DNA of 61,937 nucleotides from Candidatus Velthaea versatilis (GTDB lineage: Bacteria; Vulcanimicrobiota; Vulcanimicrobiia; Vulcanimicrobiales; Vulcanimicrobiaceae): positions 24,692 to 86,628 of the forward strand of contig PLAE01000148.1 of assembly GCA_003134035.1 (NCBI GenBank), given 5' to 3'. Made by a program: the position numbers and the translations under genes. This document shows, one piece after another, positions 18,377 through 27,204 of this stretch; the first letter of the stretch is position 1; every line of letters starts with the position of its first letter. The notes below the pieces were generated by a model. That model worked only from the letters and a program-made list of their open reading frames with translations. It ran no database searches and had not been told where the DNA came from.

Positions 18377-19309
18377 TCAAGTAGCTCTCTGACGCCAAAG
18401 CGCATCCCAAGCGGCGAGCCGACCGGAAACTGCCGCCTTGAGCTTTGCTCCTGCCAGCGCGCGCTCGCGCGTAACGAAACGTGCCCACTGGACGAGGCCT
18501 GGTGAGCTCCGTGTCCCGATCAAAAGCGCCCATAAGAGCAGCGCCGAGCGGTTGAGCAGCGACAGCGGCTCGCCGCGTGCGAACATTTCATTGTACGCCT
18601 CATTGTGCATCGCGGTTGGATTGAACGAATCACGCTGATCTTCGTCGAACCTCTTCGCAAGAAAATGATCGACGACAATCTCTGGATCGTATATTAGCTT
18701 CCAGCCGGCTCTCTTTAACGCAAGCCCGAGACCGATCTCCCAATGAACCTGCGCTCCGCTGCCAAGCAGCCGCGTATCAAAGCCGATTTCCCGAATCGCA
18801 GCAGCCCGGTAAGCGCCGTTCACTCCTTTTAGCACATCGACTTCACGCGGCCGCCCAAAGCCCAAGTGATGATCGCCAACATGACGGCCAATGACCGGCA
18901 CCTTGCCGACCGTTCGCTTCCGGCCTTCTTGCAGCACGCCCCCAATGAACATCCGATCGCGGCCGCCGACCCCTCCGATTTGGGGATCGGCCTCGAAGCC
19001 GCGCTCGAGTCGCAAGATCCAGTCCTCGTGCGGGGCGGCATCGTCATCAGTAATGGCTACGATGTCCATCATGGCGTTGGCCAAACCCATATTGAGGGCC
19101 TGAACCTGTCCTGGCTCGACGACCGAAACGATACGCAAAGCGAGCGGCGCTGTATTCATTTGTGCAAGCATCTCAAATGTTTCGACATCAGTCGTACGAA
19201 CGACAACAATTATCTCGTCCGCCGGTCGAGACTGACACGCCAACGCATCGATACAACGTCGCAGGTCATCCTGGCGTCGATACGTGGGGATTACCACAGA
19301 GATCGTCAT
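18377..19309 (-). CDS. GT2 family glycosyltransferase
   Basis: 310 residues; start ATG with AGGAG about 10 bases upstream. GT-A fold: 'ISVVIPTYRRQDDLRRCI' at the N terminus, nucleotide-binding 'VAITDDDAAPHEDWI' with a DDD metal-binding motif near residue 87-89, and 'LLGSGAQVHWEIGLGLALKRAG' with the acceptor-side acidic region. A C-terminal segment has a short hydrophobic stretch ('ALLLWALLIG'). Probably adds one sugar in EPS repeat-unit assembly. It is 80 bases downstream of the GT4 gene in the same direction, likely one operon. Confidence 0.9.
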   Translation of the reverse strand: MTISVVIPTYRRQDDLRRCIDALACQSRPADEIIVVVRTTDVETFEMLAQMNTAPLALRIVSVVEPGQVQALNMGLANAMMDIVAITDDDAAPHEDWILRLERGFEADPQIGGVGGRDRMFIGGVLQEGRKRTVGKVPVIGRHVGDHHLGFGRPREVDVLKGVNGAYRAAAIREIGFDTRLLGSGAQVHWEIGLGLALKRAGWKLIYDPEIVVDHFLAKRFDEDQRDSFNPTAMHNEAYNEMFARGEPLSLLNRSALLLWALLIGTRSSPGLVQWARFVTRERALAGAKLKAAVSGRLAAWDALWRQRAT

Positions 19310-19388
19310 AGCAGTATCGTCTCCTGATGGGAAGCAACTCGGTTGACGCGGTGGAATAGGTGCTGACAGGTGTGCAGAGCGGTTCGCT

Positions 19389-20501
19389 TCATTTCAAAAC
19401 TTCTTCGTATACGGCATTGATACGCTTCGCGGTGGTAGGCCAATCAAAGCCGCGCGCATACTCACGGCACCGCACCTCACTAGGCAACTTCATCGTTCCG
19501 TCGAGAGCAGCGCGCATTGCGCGCGCGAGCTCAGCTGGTGCCGTAGAGGAAAGCACTAAGTTCGGATCGAGGTCAGTCACGACTTCGGGTAGTCCGCCGA
19601 CCGGAGTCACAACCGCGGGCGTGCCGCAGGCCAACGCCTCGACCACTACAAGCCCAAAGCCTTCTAGCAAAATCGTCGGAACGATGAAAAGATCCGCCGC
19701 GCGGTACACGTGCGGCAGAGCGTCGTCCGGGACAAATCCCTCAAAGCGAACGTTATGCTCTATTCCGCCTTCAATGACGCGATTTCTGAGATCATGCTCC
19801 AACGGACCCGTTCCAGCGATTATGACAAGCACCTCGGGGAGCCGCCGCTGGACGATTTTCGTCGCTTCGATAAGGTTTTCCAAGCCTTTTGCGCGGATGA
19901 GACGCCGCACCGTTACGACAGTCGGACGATCTGTGGGCCAACCTAACGCGCGCCGCGAATCTTCACGCGAACCAAGATTGGAAAAGCGCCGCAGATCGAC
20001 GCCGCCCGGTACGACGCGAATTGCAGACTGCGAAACGCCGTATTCGCGTTCGAGAATGGATCCGAATGCCTTGGAAAGGACGATAATCCGTGATCCGCGA
20101 CGATAGACTATACGCTCTAGCGTGTGCTTTGCCGCGACACTCAAGCCCCTGGCGCCTTCGGCTGCACTTTCCAGTGCCCAAGGGCCATGAAAATGGACGA
20201 CGAGAGGCTTTTTGCCGATTTTATCCAGCATCCCGAAAGCGTGAAGAGCCCAGTGCGAAACGACGAGATCGGTTTCACGCATCGCACCGGCTGTCGCCTT
20301 CCGCAGCCCGGCCCATCGTCCCAGCAGCGAAGCTCCGGGCGGCGCGAAGCCCGTTATGCCCGCGGCACCGCCAGTGTCCCCAAACACGTAGCCATTCACT
20401 TTTGTCTCGGCCGGCAGGGCGCGAATGAGATCGAAATAATAGCGATCCAGGCCGCCTATCCCGTGGCCTGTCGCGCCCATGCCGATTTGCAGTGCATTCA
20501 T
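19389..20501 (-). CDS. GT4 glycosyltransferase
   Basis: 370 residues if it begins at ATG 20501 (MNALQIGMGATGHGIGG), which places the start right at the first Rossmann strand; a GTG at 20555 would add 18 residues. GT-B features: 'VVTVRRLIRAKGLENLIEA' opening the donor domain, 'GFVPDDALPHVYRAADLFIVPT', and 'EGFGLVVVEALACGTPAVV' with the EX7E glutamates. It sits between the flippase and the GT2 gene, as expected for repeat-unit assembly. No good ribosome site is visible at either start. Confidence 0.9.
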   Translation of the reverse strand: MNALQIGMGATGHGIGGLDRYYFDLIRALPAETKVNGYVFGDTGGAAGITGFAPPGASLLGRWAGLRKATAGAMRETDLVVSHWALHAFGMLDKIGKKPLVVHFHGPWALESAAEGARGLSVAAKHTLERIVYRRGSRIIVLSKAFGSILEREYGVSQSAIRVVPGGVDLRRFSNLGSREDSRRALGWPTDRPTVVTVRRLIRAKGLENLIEATKIVQRRLPEVLVIIAGTGPLEHDLRNRVIEGGIEHNVRFEGFVPDDALPHVYRAADLFIVPTILLEGFGLVVVEALACGTPAVVTPVGGLPEVVTDLDPNLVLSSTAPAELARAMRAALDGTMKLPSEVRCREYARGFDWPTTAKRINAVYEEVLK

Positions 20502-20655
20502 CGAAAGTACCGCAGCCAGACTACCGCGTGACATGAACGGCAGCCATGCGGGCACGGTCGAGCCGGTAGACTTGAATCGGGGCTAGGGGATTGCGTTCCA
20601 GCCGTGACATCGGCGGGGCCGATAAGCGGGGGGAGCCCGTTGCCGCGCTTGCTTT

Positions 20656-22029
20656 TCATATCTCACTTCCAAAAAGTGCGCCACGGTGCTCTGTAGCCCT
20701 GCGGAGCTTGACGCTAACATACGCCACGTCCGACGCGTCAGGCAGCAATCGCGGAATCGATCGCTTGAGAACGAGTGGATAGGCCGCGATGATTGCGGCG
20801 GCGCGAACCACGGAGGTACATAGAAGGGCGGTTGCAGCTCCTGTAATGTTCATTCGAGGCACCAGGAGAAACAGTAAGGAAAGCGCGCAGACCACGGACC
20901 CGGCTTCAATGACAGCTACCACAAAGGGTCGATTACTTGCGAGCAGACTCTGCTTTAGTACCGACCCAAGGCCGCCGATCACCGCTTCGCCAACGAGCAG
21001 CGGCATGAGCGCGAGAGCGCCGATAAATGCACTTCCATAGAGTCGTGGTAAAAGTGCAGGTATAGTAGCTAGAAATAAAGCTCCAAGCGTCATCGAAATT
21101 AAGGTTGAAAGCCGGGCTGCGCGAGTAATGAGCGCGATCCGCGCTTCCGATTCCAGACTGCTCGCACGCGGAAAAACGACGGTCACTATAGAGGTCTGAA
21201 CGATGTTTAATAAGCGACTCAATGTCAAAGCGGTAGCATAGAGCCCAAGTTCGGCGGCGTTTAGGAACATGACGATCACGGCCAAGTCAAGTTGGCTCGC
21301 GAGAGTTCCTACGATGTCCGCACCGTAGGAACGCAGGCCATAGTCCAGTAGGACGCGTAAGTTTGCAATAACTTCAGCTGTGCTGCCCGGCATACCTGGC
21401 CATAGGCGAAGAGCAATCCATAATATTTGCATGGCATTTGGTATAGCGTATGCCAGGGCAACGCTTACGGGAGAAACATAGCCCGCGAAGTGAAGCACTA
21501 AAAGCGTGAGCAAGGTTAGAACATTGATCTTTATCTGGATAAGAGCCGATTGCCGAAAGCTGCCGACCGCTTCAAGGTGCGCCGTGACGATGTACCCTAA
21601 CAGCACTTGCGGCGCGAATATCATAAAGAATTGAGCGGTTCGCACGACTGAGTGAACGTAACCGTGAAAAAGCAACGGTATGATGGCCACGCCTATCACG
21701 GCTGCGAGAGCGCCCATTGCAAGCATTATGAGCACCGAGGCCGCGTAATACTGCGAGCCGCTTTCGGGCTTTCGTCGCGTATGATAATTCAGCGCCGTGG
21801 GTATCCCGAGTGTCGCAAGCGTCGCCAGAAATGACGGCCACAAGCCGATCGCGGCGAATTCGCCGCGCCCAAGCGGCCCTAAGGATCGTGCAACGATTAC
21901 GCCCGTCCCGAAATTGGTGATCAGCAGCATTCCGCGCACACTAACGGTTTGAAACACTGCGGCTGTGCTCGAAGTCCCGCGGGAGAGCAATAGTAGGCGT
22001 GTATAAAACCGATTGACATTGAAACTCAT
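20656..22029 (-). CDS. polysaccharide flippase (Wzx/MOP family)
   Basis: 457 residues, start ATG at 22029 with AGGGATGG shortly upstream. Twelve to fourteen predicted membrane segments. The N-terminal region 'VSVRGMLLITNFGTGVIVARSLGPLGRGEFAAI' (in two pieces) is the typical Polysacc_synt opening, with basic and polar residues in early helices. It would flip the lipid-linked repeat unit to the periplasm for the Wzy encoded just upstream. The 139-base gap to wzy has no gene. Confidence 0.88.
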   Translation of the reverse strand: MSFNVNRFYTRLLLLSRGTSSTAAVFQTVSVRGMLLITNFGTGVIVARSLGPLGRGEFAAIGLWPSFLATLATLGIPTALNYHTRRKPESGSQYYAASVLIMLAMGALAAVIGVAIIPLLFHGYVHSVVRTAQFFMIFAPQVLLGYIVTAHLEAVGSFRQSALIQIKINVLTLLTLLVLHFAGYVSPVSVALAYAIPNAMQILWIALRLWPGMPGSTAEVIANLRVLLDYGLRSYGADIVGTLASQLDLAVIVMFLNAAELGLYATALTLSRLLNIVQTSIVTVVFPRASSLESEARIALITRAARLSTLISMTLGALFLATIPALLPRLYGSAFIGALALMPLLVGEAVIGGLGSVLKQSLLASNRPFVVAVIEAGSVVCALSLLFLLVPRMNITGAATALLCTSVVRAAAIIAAYPLVLKRSIPRLLPDASDVAYVSVKLRRATEHRGALFGSEI

Positions 22030-22168
22030 CCCGCCATCCCTGGAGCGAGTCTCGCGTCGGAATGATCAGGACGATGGCTGGATCGGCAGTTTTGGATATT
22101 CGCCAATTCCGGCATGACGGAGACTGCCGGTCGAGCCATTCTTATCCCTGACGGTCGCGTTGAGCGAC

Positions 22169-23476
22169 TCACGCTACTGCCAATTTCGAGAGAGGGACCG
22201 GGTCGGATTTCACTGCGCGGAGCGTAAGCGACTCGACTAGCCAAACCGTAAGGGCGAGAAGCCCACTCGCATCGAGCGAAAGCTGCTCGAAGGCAAGCGC
22301 AACATTAAGGGCAATAGCCATCGCTGCGACAGCCTGCAGCACGTAATCGCGCTTCACGCGTCCATCGTTCCAGACGTAGATCGATCCGAATAGAAGAAGC
22401 GTCAGCGGTACTAAGTAAAGGATGACTCCCGGTATGCCCATCTCGACTGCTCGTCCAAGAATGCCGCTGTCAAAGTCCGTGGAGACGCCCTTGGCGGTAA
22501 GCTTCGTGGACGTGCCGAGGACACCCAAACCTTGGCCAAACGGTGCTTCGCCGATAATCTCGGGAGCGGACGCATAGGTGCCGGTTCGCGCTTGTTGCGA
22601 GTAATCATCGTCCAAGTTCGAGAAGGTTGAAAGTCTATCATTTAAGGATGCAAAGAATTGATCGTTGCCAGTCGCCGAAGGCAAGACGGCCATTAAGGCC
22701 ATGACTAGCACCGCGGAGAGCGTAAGCGCTGCGAGCAACGTATTTCGGCGGGGCGTTAAGATGACATACGTGAGGGCGCCCAAGGCAAACATCAACCATC
22801 CCGTTCGGATGAAGGACAGCGCGAATGCGATGAACCAAGTCGGTACTTGTAGGAGAAGAGCCGGCTTGCGGAACGATAGTTCGGGAAGCGCAAAGACCAG
22901 CACCAGGGCCAAGAAGAGCGCGAAGCCGGCCGGACTGCTTGCGGTACTAAACACACGTATCTGGAACGGCACTGGATTACCGAAAGTCGTTGTCCCATAT
23001 TGCTGTATGAGACTCCTGAGCCAAGCGACGTCCCAGGCCGGAGCAACGACATATTGGATGACGCCGTACAGGCTAATCAGCGTCGCAAGTGCGAACAATA
23101 TACGCGTTACGCGCCGATAAGCTATCTGGAACGGTGCTGCGTCCGCGACGAGCCACAGACCAACGGCGATGGGCAAAACGAAACCGATGAAGTCGTACAA
23201 ACCCGGAACCAGGTTGCCGCTAAGCGCGGAGATGACGAGCGCATACGTGAATCCACCGACCCATAGCCAAGCTGCGAAGGATAATAAACGAGGCAGTCTT
23301 CTCCAGCCACCACCGAAGGTCAATGACCAGACGTATGGCGTGAGGCTTAAGAGCGGAACGATCGCTAGAACATCAAGCGTCGAGAAGCCGAACAAATATC
23401 CGTAGATGCGCCGCAACTCTGGATTAACAATCCAAAGCGTCAGCACGCCTAGCGTGTACCACCACATGCGGCTCAT
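22169..23476 (-). CDS. O-antigen ligase/Wzy-like polymerase
   Basis: 435 residues, about eleven membrane segments with a long polar loop near residues 270-330 ('LDDDYSQQARTGTYASAPEI'), the Wzy_C/O-antigen ligase pattern; the arginines in this loop are the usual functional candidates. It polymerises lipid-linked repeat units on the periplasmic face. Its ATG forms an ATGA overlap with the stop of a 44-residue relic of a GT4 gene (23473-23607), so translation is probably coupled to the relic. A dead N-terminal copy of this same gene lies at 7993-8130. Confidence 0.85.
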   Translation of the reverse strand: MSRMWWYTLGVLTLWIVNPELRRIYGYLFGFSTLDVLAIVPLLSLTPYVWSLTFGGGWRRLPRLLSFAAWLWVGGFTYALVISALSGNLVPGLYDFIGFVLPIAVGLWLVADAAPFQIAYRRVTRILFALATLISLYGVIQYVVAPAWDVAWLRSLIQQYGTTTFGNPVPFQIRVFSTASSPAGFALFLALVLVFALPELSFRKPALLLQVPTWFIAFALSFIRTGWLMFALGALTYVILTPRRNTLLAALTLSAVLVMALMAVLPSATGNDQFFASLNDRLSTFSNLDDDYSQQARTGTYASAPEIIGEAPFGQGLGVLGTSTKLTAKGVSTDFDSGILGRAVEMGIPGVILYLVPLTLLLFGSIYVWNDGRVKRDYVLQAVAAMAIALNVALAFEQLSLDASGLLALTVWLVESLTLRAVKSDPVPLSKLAVA

Positions 23477-23607
23477 CGCGGCTGCGGGAGCGCCCGGAAT
23501 GCTTCGGCCATTGGTTTGACAACACGTTCGGCCAGGCCGGACTGCAGCATCGTATCCGAAACAATCGCGACTTTGAGCGCGGACGCAGTCGAGTAACCCG
23601 CCGACAT
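23473..23607 (-). pseudogene. 44-residue N-terminal relic of a WbaZ-like GT4, fused to the wzy start
   Basis: Reads 'LKVAIVSDTMLQSGLAERVV' and 'MAEAFRALPQPR' then stop. The intact GT4 at 2499-3641 has 'SVAIVSDTMVQSGGAERVV' and 'LAEAFPEAP' at the same place, so the first 38 or so codons are homologous and the remaining 340 are gone. AAAGG lies about 11 bases before the ATG. The stop overlaps the wzy start as ATGA. It is too short for glycosyltransferase activity; it may survive as a leader that delivers ribosomes to wzy. Confidence 0.8.
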
Positions 23608-23986
23608 TTATTGTGAAACCTTTTTGCCTTGCACGGCGGGCAGGAGCGTAAGGAATTGACGAGCGGCGTCTCGCCGCGTTTGCATCGCGAGCTCGTTGAA
23701 AGATGTCCGCCTAATCACTACGGTCCTTTCCTTTATCTCAGTGCCGTTGAAAAACACTTGACTGAACTTGTGCATCGGAGGAGACTTAGACACAAGTGAG
23801 TTAAGCCGTCGTCCACCGTCGCCGGATCCAACGTTCTGTGGTGGTTGGCTAGCAAGGTGATTACCCCAGGCCAACGTGGTTACCGACCGCAAGGTAGAAC
23901 GCGGCTTGCTGCCAGACGCTGCGGTTCCGCACGATAGCGCTCTCGACGAGAACCCGCTGCAGCGACGGCTAGGGGGGCGGCACATA
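23608..23986. other. intergenic stretch before the GT4 relic
   Basis: About 380 bases. A minus-strand frame runs through it (last codons 'TLLPAVQGKKVSQ') but overlaps the acyltransferase gene out of frame and has no recognisable family. Likely debris from the deletion that truncated the GT4 gene. Confidence 0.35.
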
Positions 23987-25168
23987 TCACGCGCTGCTTC
24001 CGCGTTGCGCTGACTGGTCGGCAAGGTTCGGCGCCTTTCGGTTCTTCCGGTCTCCCTCGAATATTCCGCGCAGCCATCGCCTGCCGGGCACTTCAATCGT
24101 TTTGTAACCAAGGTACGCAATTCCGAACGTAAGCGCGAGCCCAATGGCCGCGGCGTAGGTCTGTGCATGGGCTAGTCCGGCTATGTGAGCGCTTCCGTGG
24201 ACCCAATGGAGCACTGCCGAGAACAGATAGTGCGTGAGATAGATGCTATAAGACAGCCTGCCAAGGAATTGAGCCGGAGCCGACGCGAGTATGCGGCTAG
24301 GAAAGGGGCTACCCGAGGCCAAGCAGACGACAATAAGTGGAAACAACAATACTACGGCGAGATCGGTTTTGGGATGCATCATCAGCCCGATGGTGACAAG
24401 ACAGATGACGGGACAGATCCATCGGCTCGATCCCATTCCTCTGCCAAACGGCGATGTCGCTAATCGGAACGCCAGAATTCCTAGCACGAATTCCGGCAGA
24501 CAACGAATCAGTGGCAAGGCAAACCAAGGGTCAGCGATCGAGAGCGGAAATTCAGGATTGTGATAGCCCGCCATATGGATAGGAGGTGTCGGTGCCGAGC
24601 AAAGCGCCGCGAGGATCCCAGCGGACACGAGCGCGCAGAAACATGCCAATGAGCGCTTGCAGAACACCGTAGGGATGAGCAACGCAGGGAAGAGAATGTA
24701 GGCCGCCATTTCCGCGCTGATGGACCAGCCAGGCTCATCGATACTTTGTACGAAGCCCCAATCCTGGACCAGGCTAATGTTCAACAGAAGGGCAACGCCG
24801 AGTGGAGCAGATTGTGGATAATGATTCACAGGGTAATCGAGCCAGCCGGCGACGACAAACAAAAACGCTGCTAGCGTTGCAACGAGGTACAGGGGGTAGA
24901 TACGCGCCATCCGTCGCCCGAGAAATTTCAGGTAAGACGCTCTAGACCAACCAGATGCAAACATGTGGCTATAGTTCAGAGCCATGACGAACCCACTGAG
25001 GACAAAGAAAAGGTCAACCGCCAAGTAGCCATGCGTTAAAAATGTTGTAAGCGGATTCGAGCCGGCCTGGCCGATGAAGAAGTGGTAAGTAACTACGTAT
25101 AAAGCCGCGAAGCCCCTCAGTCCGGTGAGCGACTTGATTTCACTTGTAGACGACTTATACGGCGGCAC
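23987..25168 (-). CDS. acyltransferase 3 family membrane protein
   Basis: 393 residues from a GTG at 25168, chosen to match the N-terminal length of its paralogue at 27201-28397; a TTG at 25291 would add 41 residues and neither start has a good ribosome site. Signature blocks: 'KSLTGLRGFAALYVVTYHFF' with the conserved histidine, 'AVDLFFVLSGFVMALNYSHM', 'RRMARIYPLYLVATL', and C-terminal 'LSYSIYLTHYLF'. It shares long stretches with the acyltransferase at 27201-28397 ('SGFVMALNYSHMFA', 'LGILAFRLA'), so the two are recent duplicates. It probably acylates the EPS. Confidence 0.85.
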   Translation of the reverse strand: MPPYKSSTSEIKSLTGLRGFAALYVVTYHFFIGQAGSNPLTTFLTHGYLAVDLFFVLSGFVMALNYSHMFASGWSRASYLKFLGRRMARIYPLYLVATLAAFLFVVAGWLDYPVNHYPQSAPLGVALLLNISLVQDWGFVQSIDEPGWSISAEMAAYILFPALLIPTVFCKRSLACFCALVSAGILAALCSAPTPPIHMAGYHNPEFPLSIADPWFALPLIRCLPEFVLGILAFRLATSPFGRGMGSSRWICPVICLVTIGLMMHPKTDLAVVLLFPLIVVCLASGSPFPSRILASAPAQFLGRLSYSIYLTHYLFSAVLHWVHGSAHIAGLAHAQTYAAAIGLALTFGIAYLGYKTIEVPGRRWLRGIFEGDRKNRKAPNLADQSAQRGSSA

Positions 25169-25671
25169 TCCAGCAAACTCGTTTTCATCGACCAAGGCGG
25201 GAAGTGTCGAGAGACATGTTGCAGCACCGCTTCGATGCGACAGCGTGGTTGCCCTCAGGGAAAATGGAGCGTGTCCACGCGCTGGCCTCAAGGTCTTTGC
25301 GACAGCGGGGAATCCGTCCGACCGAGATTATGGCCGTTTTGGAAATAGCGCGCGGAACATCGCATTGCTGCGTATTTCGACTGTTTTCGAGAATTCTTGA
25401 TGCCGGCCAACCAACGCCATTTCGTCGATGATCTGGCCTATAGAAGTCAGCGGTGCATCGACGAATCACACCAAATGCGGACGCTCGAAAAAACGAGTCG
25501 CTCACTTTCAGCATAACAACCGTGCCGCTCGATACCACATCGTCACGCACAACGCTGGTGATACGGAATTGTTCGGCCACATCGTGCGCCGGCGCCTTTG
25601 CGACGTGAAAACCTTTGCGGCGCTGTGACGCAGTTTGCGTAAGTTGGCGTGCGAAGAGCAAGTCAAGAAAA
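25169..25671. other. intergenic stretch between GT-C and acyltransferase genes
   Basis: About 500 bases. A minus-strand frame (25185-25763) crosses it and overlaps both neighbours out of frame; I see no family in it. May contain the true 5' end of the acyltransferase gene if the TTG at 25291 is used. Confidence 0.35.
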
Positions 25672-27204
25672 TCATCGGTCGAACGTAACAACCTGAATCT
25701 CGCTGAACGTCTGTCGATGGGTGTGGGCGTAGTACCGCGACAGGGAATCGAAGGGAGAGGCATCTCCTTCAGCTTTGTAGCCGTAACTTTCGATTAACCA
25801 CAGTTTTTTGAATTTACGGCTCACCGACCGCGCGAAGCCTGGTCGAGGATCCGGATAGAAGGTGGAGTTCACTGCGGAGGCGCTTGGATATACGACCGCC
25901 GCCGCAGGTAGCCCCAACGTCTCGCCCGCTGCAAACTCGAAAGGAACGATACCCGCGGGCTGCCAGAACAGAATGCCGTCAGCCGGACTTGCGTTTTGCG
26001 TAAGTAACCGGCTAACTGACCGCCAGTCTTCACGCTGAACGGTTAGCAGGCCATGGATCGAAATGACGCCCAGAACCCCCACGATGGCATAAGCAACTAG
26101 CGGTCGCGAAACACGTTGGATCGTGAGCAATCCGTTTCCAGCGAGCAAGGCTACGGGGATGAGCGTGAACGAGAAATACCTTTCGATCAGAATCGGCTGA
26201 ATAAAGTGATCCACCGCTACTCCTAATGCAAGCGGAACCACGAACCAGAGCGAAACTGCGATAACGTTCGCTCGGGTATCACTTGAACGCCATCCGCCGA
26301 TAAAACCGACTATCATCAGTGCAGAGACGCAAACAACAGCCAAGAGACCAGAGACGTGACTGACCGAGCCTGTTCCGAAACTGCCCCCCAGTATGCCACT
26401 AACGATGTGGAAAATCTGCGTCGGCTTACCGCGTGCGATCCAACCAACCTGCCTAACGGAGTTCTCGCGGATCAAAAGTACGAGCGGAACGATCGCCAGA
26501 CAGGCGGCGGCGGAGGTCCCGATCAGCAGAATAATCGTGTTTCGCTTCAGCCGCATCAGCCCTAGTGATGCGGCAAGCCCCGCAATGAAGAGGAGGGCGA
26601 TGAAGTTCGTATAGACCGCGATGACTGCGAACAGGCTACAAACGACGATATCGCGACCGCGCTGCAGCTTAACGACACGCCAGAAACTTAGCGCCAAAAG
26701 AGAACACGTCATTACGGATAGCGTAATCGATCTTGCTTCATCGGCAAAGAAGAGAAAGAATTGTGAAGTTGCGAGGACGGCGATCGCGCCAAGGGCGCAG
26801 TTTTCGCCGAACATCAAAAGCGCTATGCTGCCAATGGCAATTGAGGCGCCAAGCGCGAACAGCACCGAGAGAGACCGAATGACAATTGCCGCGTGACCGA
26901 AATGCAGCCAGAAATGCAGCAGGGAGTAGTAGAGCGCATGAACGGCGTCGACCTGTCTCAGTGTCTGCATCATTTTCGCGTACGGTTGTGATGCAATTAG
27001 GACGCTGGTCGCCTCGTCGCCCCATAGGCTTCGGCTATTGATAAAGGCGAGCATGGCGCAGACCGTATATAACGAGACGATCGCCCAGCATATAGCAACG
27101 AGCCGACTAGCGCGCGCCCGCAATTGATCTTTCTCGGGCCCGGACGTCAATGTTCGAGCTGGATTCAAAGGCACGTTGATCATTGCCGCATCCGGCTCCG
27201 TCAC
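25672..27204 (-). CDS. GT-C-type membrane glycosyltransferase (ArnT/PMT-like)
   Basis: 510 residues from a GTG whose last bases overlap the previous stop (GTGA); ATG 27183 is an alternative. About eleven membrane segments. The first periplasmic loop has 'SLWGDEATSVLIASQPYAKM' with the catalytic-type acidic residues, followed by 'VDAVHALYYSLLHFWL', the GT39/PMT_2 pattern (usually VHPPLYY). The C-terminal soluble part ends 'RQTFSEIQVVTFDR'. It would transfer a sugar from a polyprenyl-phosphate donor on the outer face. Lies between two duplicated acyltransferase genes. Confidence 0.78.
   Translation of the reverse strand: MTEPDAAMINVPLNPARTLTSGPEKDQLRARASRLVAICWAIVSLYTVCAMLAFINSRSLWGDEATSVLIASQPYAKMMQTLRQVDAVHALYYSLLHFWLHFGHAAIVIRSLSVLFALGASIAIGSIALLMFGENCALGAIAVLATSQFFLFFADEARSITLSVMTCSLLALSFWRVVKLQRGRDIVVCSLFAVIAVYTNFIALLFIAGLAASLGLMRLKRNTIILLIGTSAAACLAIVPLVLLIRENSVRQVGWIARGKPTQIFHIVSGILGGSFGTGSVSHVSGLLAVVCVSALMIVGFIGGWRSSDTRANVIAVSLWFVVPLALGVAVDHFIQPILIERYFSFTLIPVALLAGNGLLTIQRVSRPLVAYAIVGVLGVISIHGLLTVQREDWRSVSRLLTQNASPADGILFWQPAGIVPFEFAAGETLGLPAAAVVYPSASAVNSTFYPDPRPGFARSVSRKFKKLWLIESYGYKAEGDASPFDSLSRYYAHTHRQTFSEIQVVTFDR

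Noticed and set aside
18082-18405. 107-codon minus-strand frame after the GT2 gene
   Set aside because: Starts inside the GT2 gene out of frame, no clear ribosome site, no domain seen. Possibly real but not supportable.
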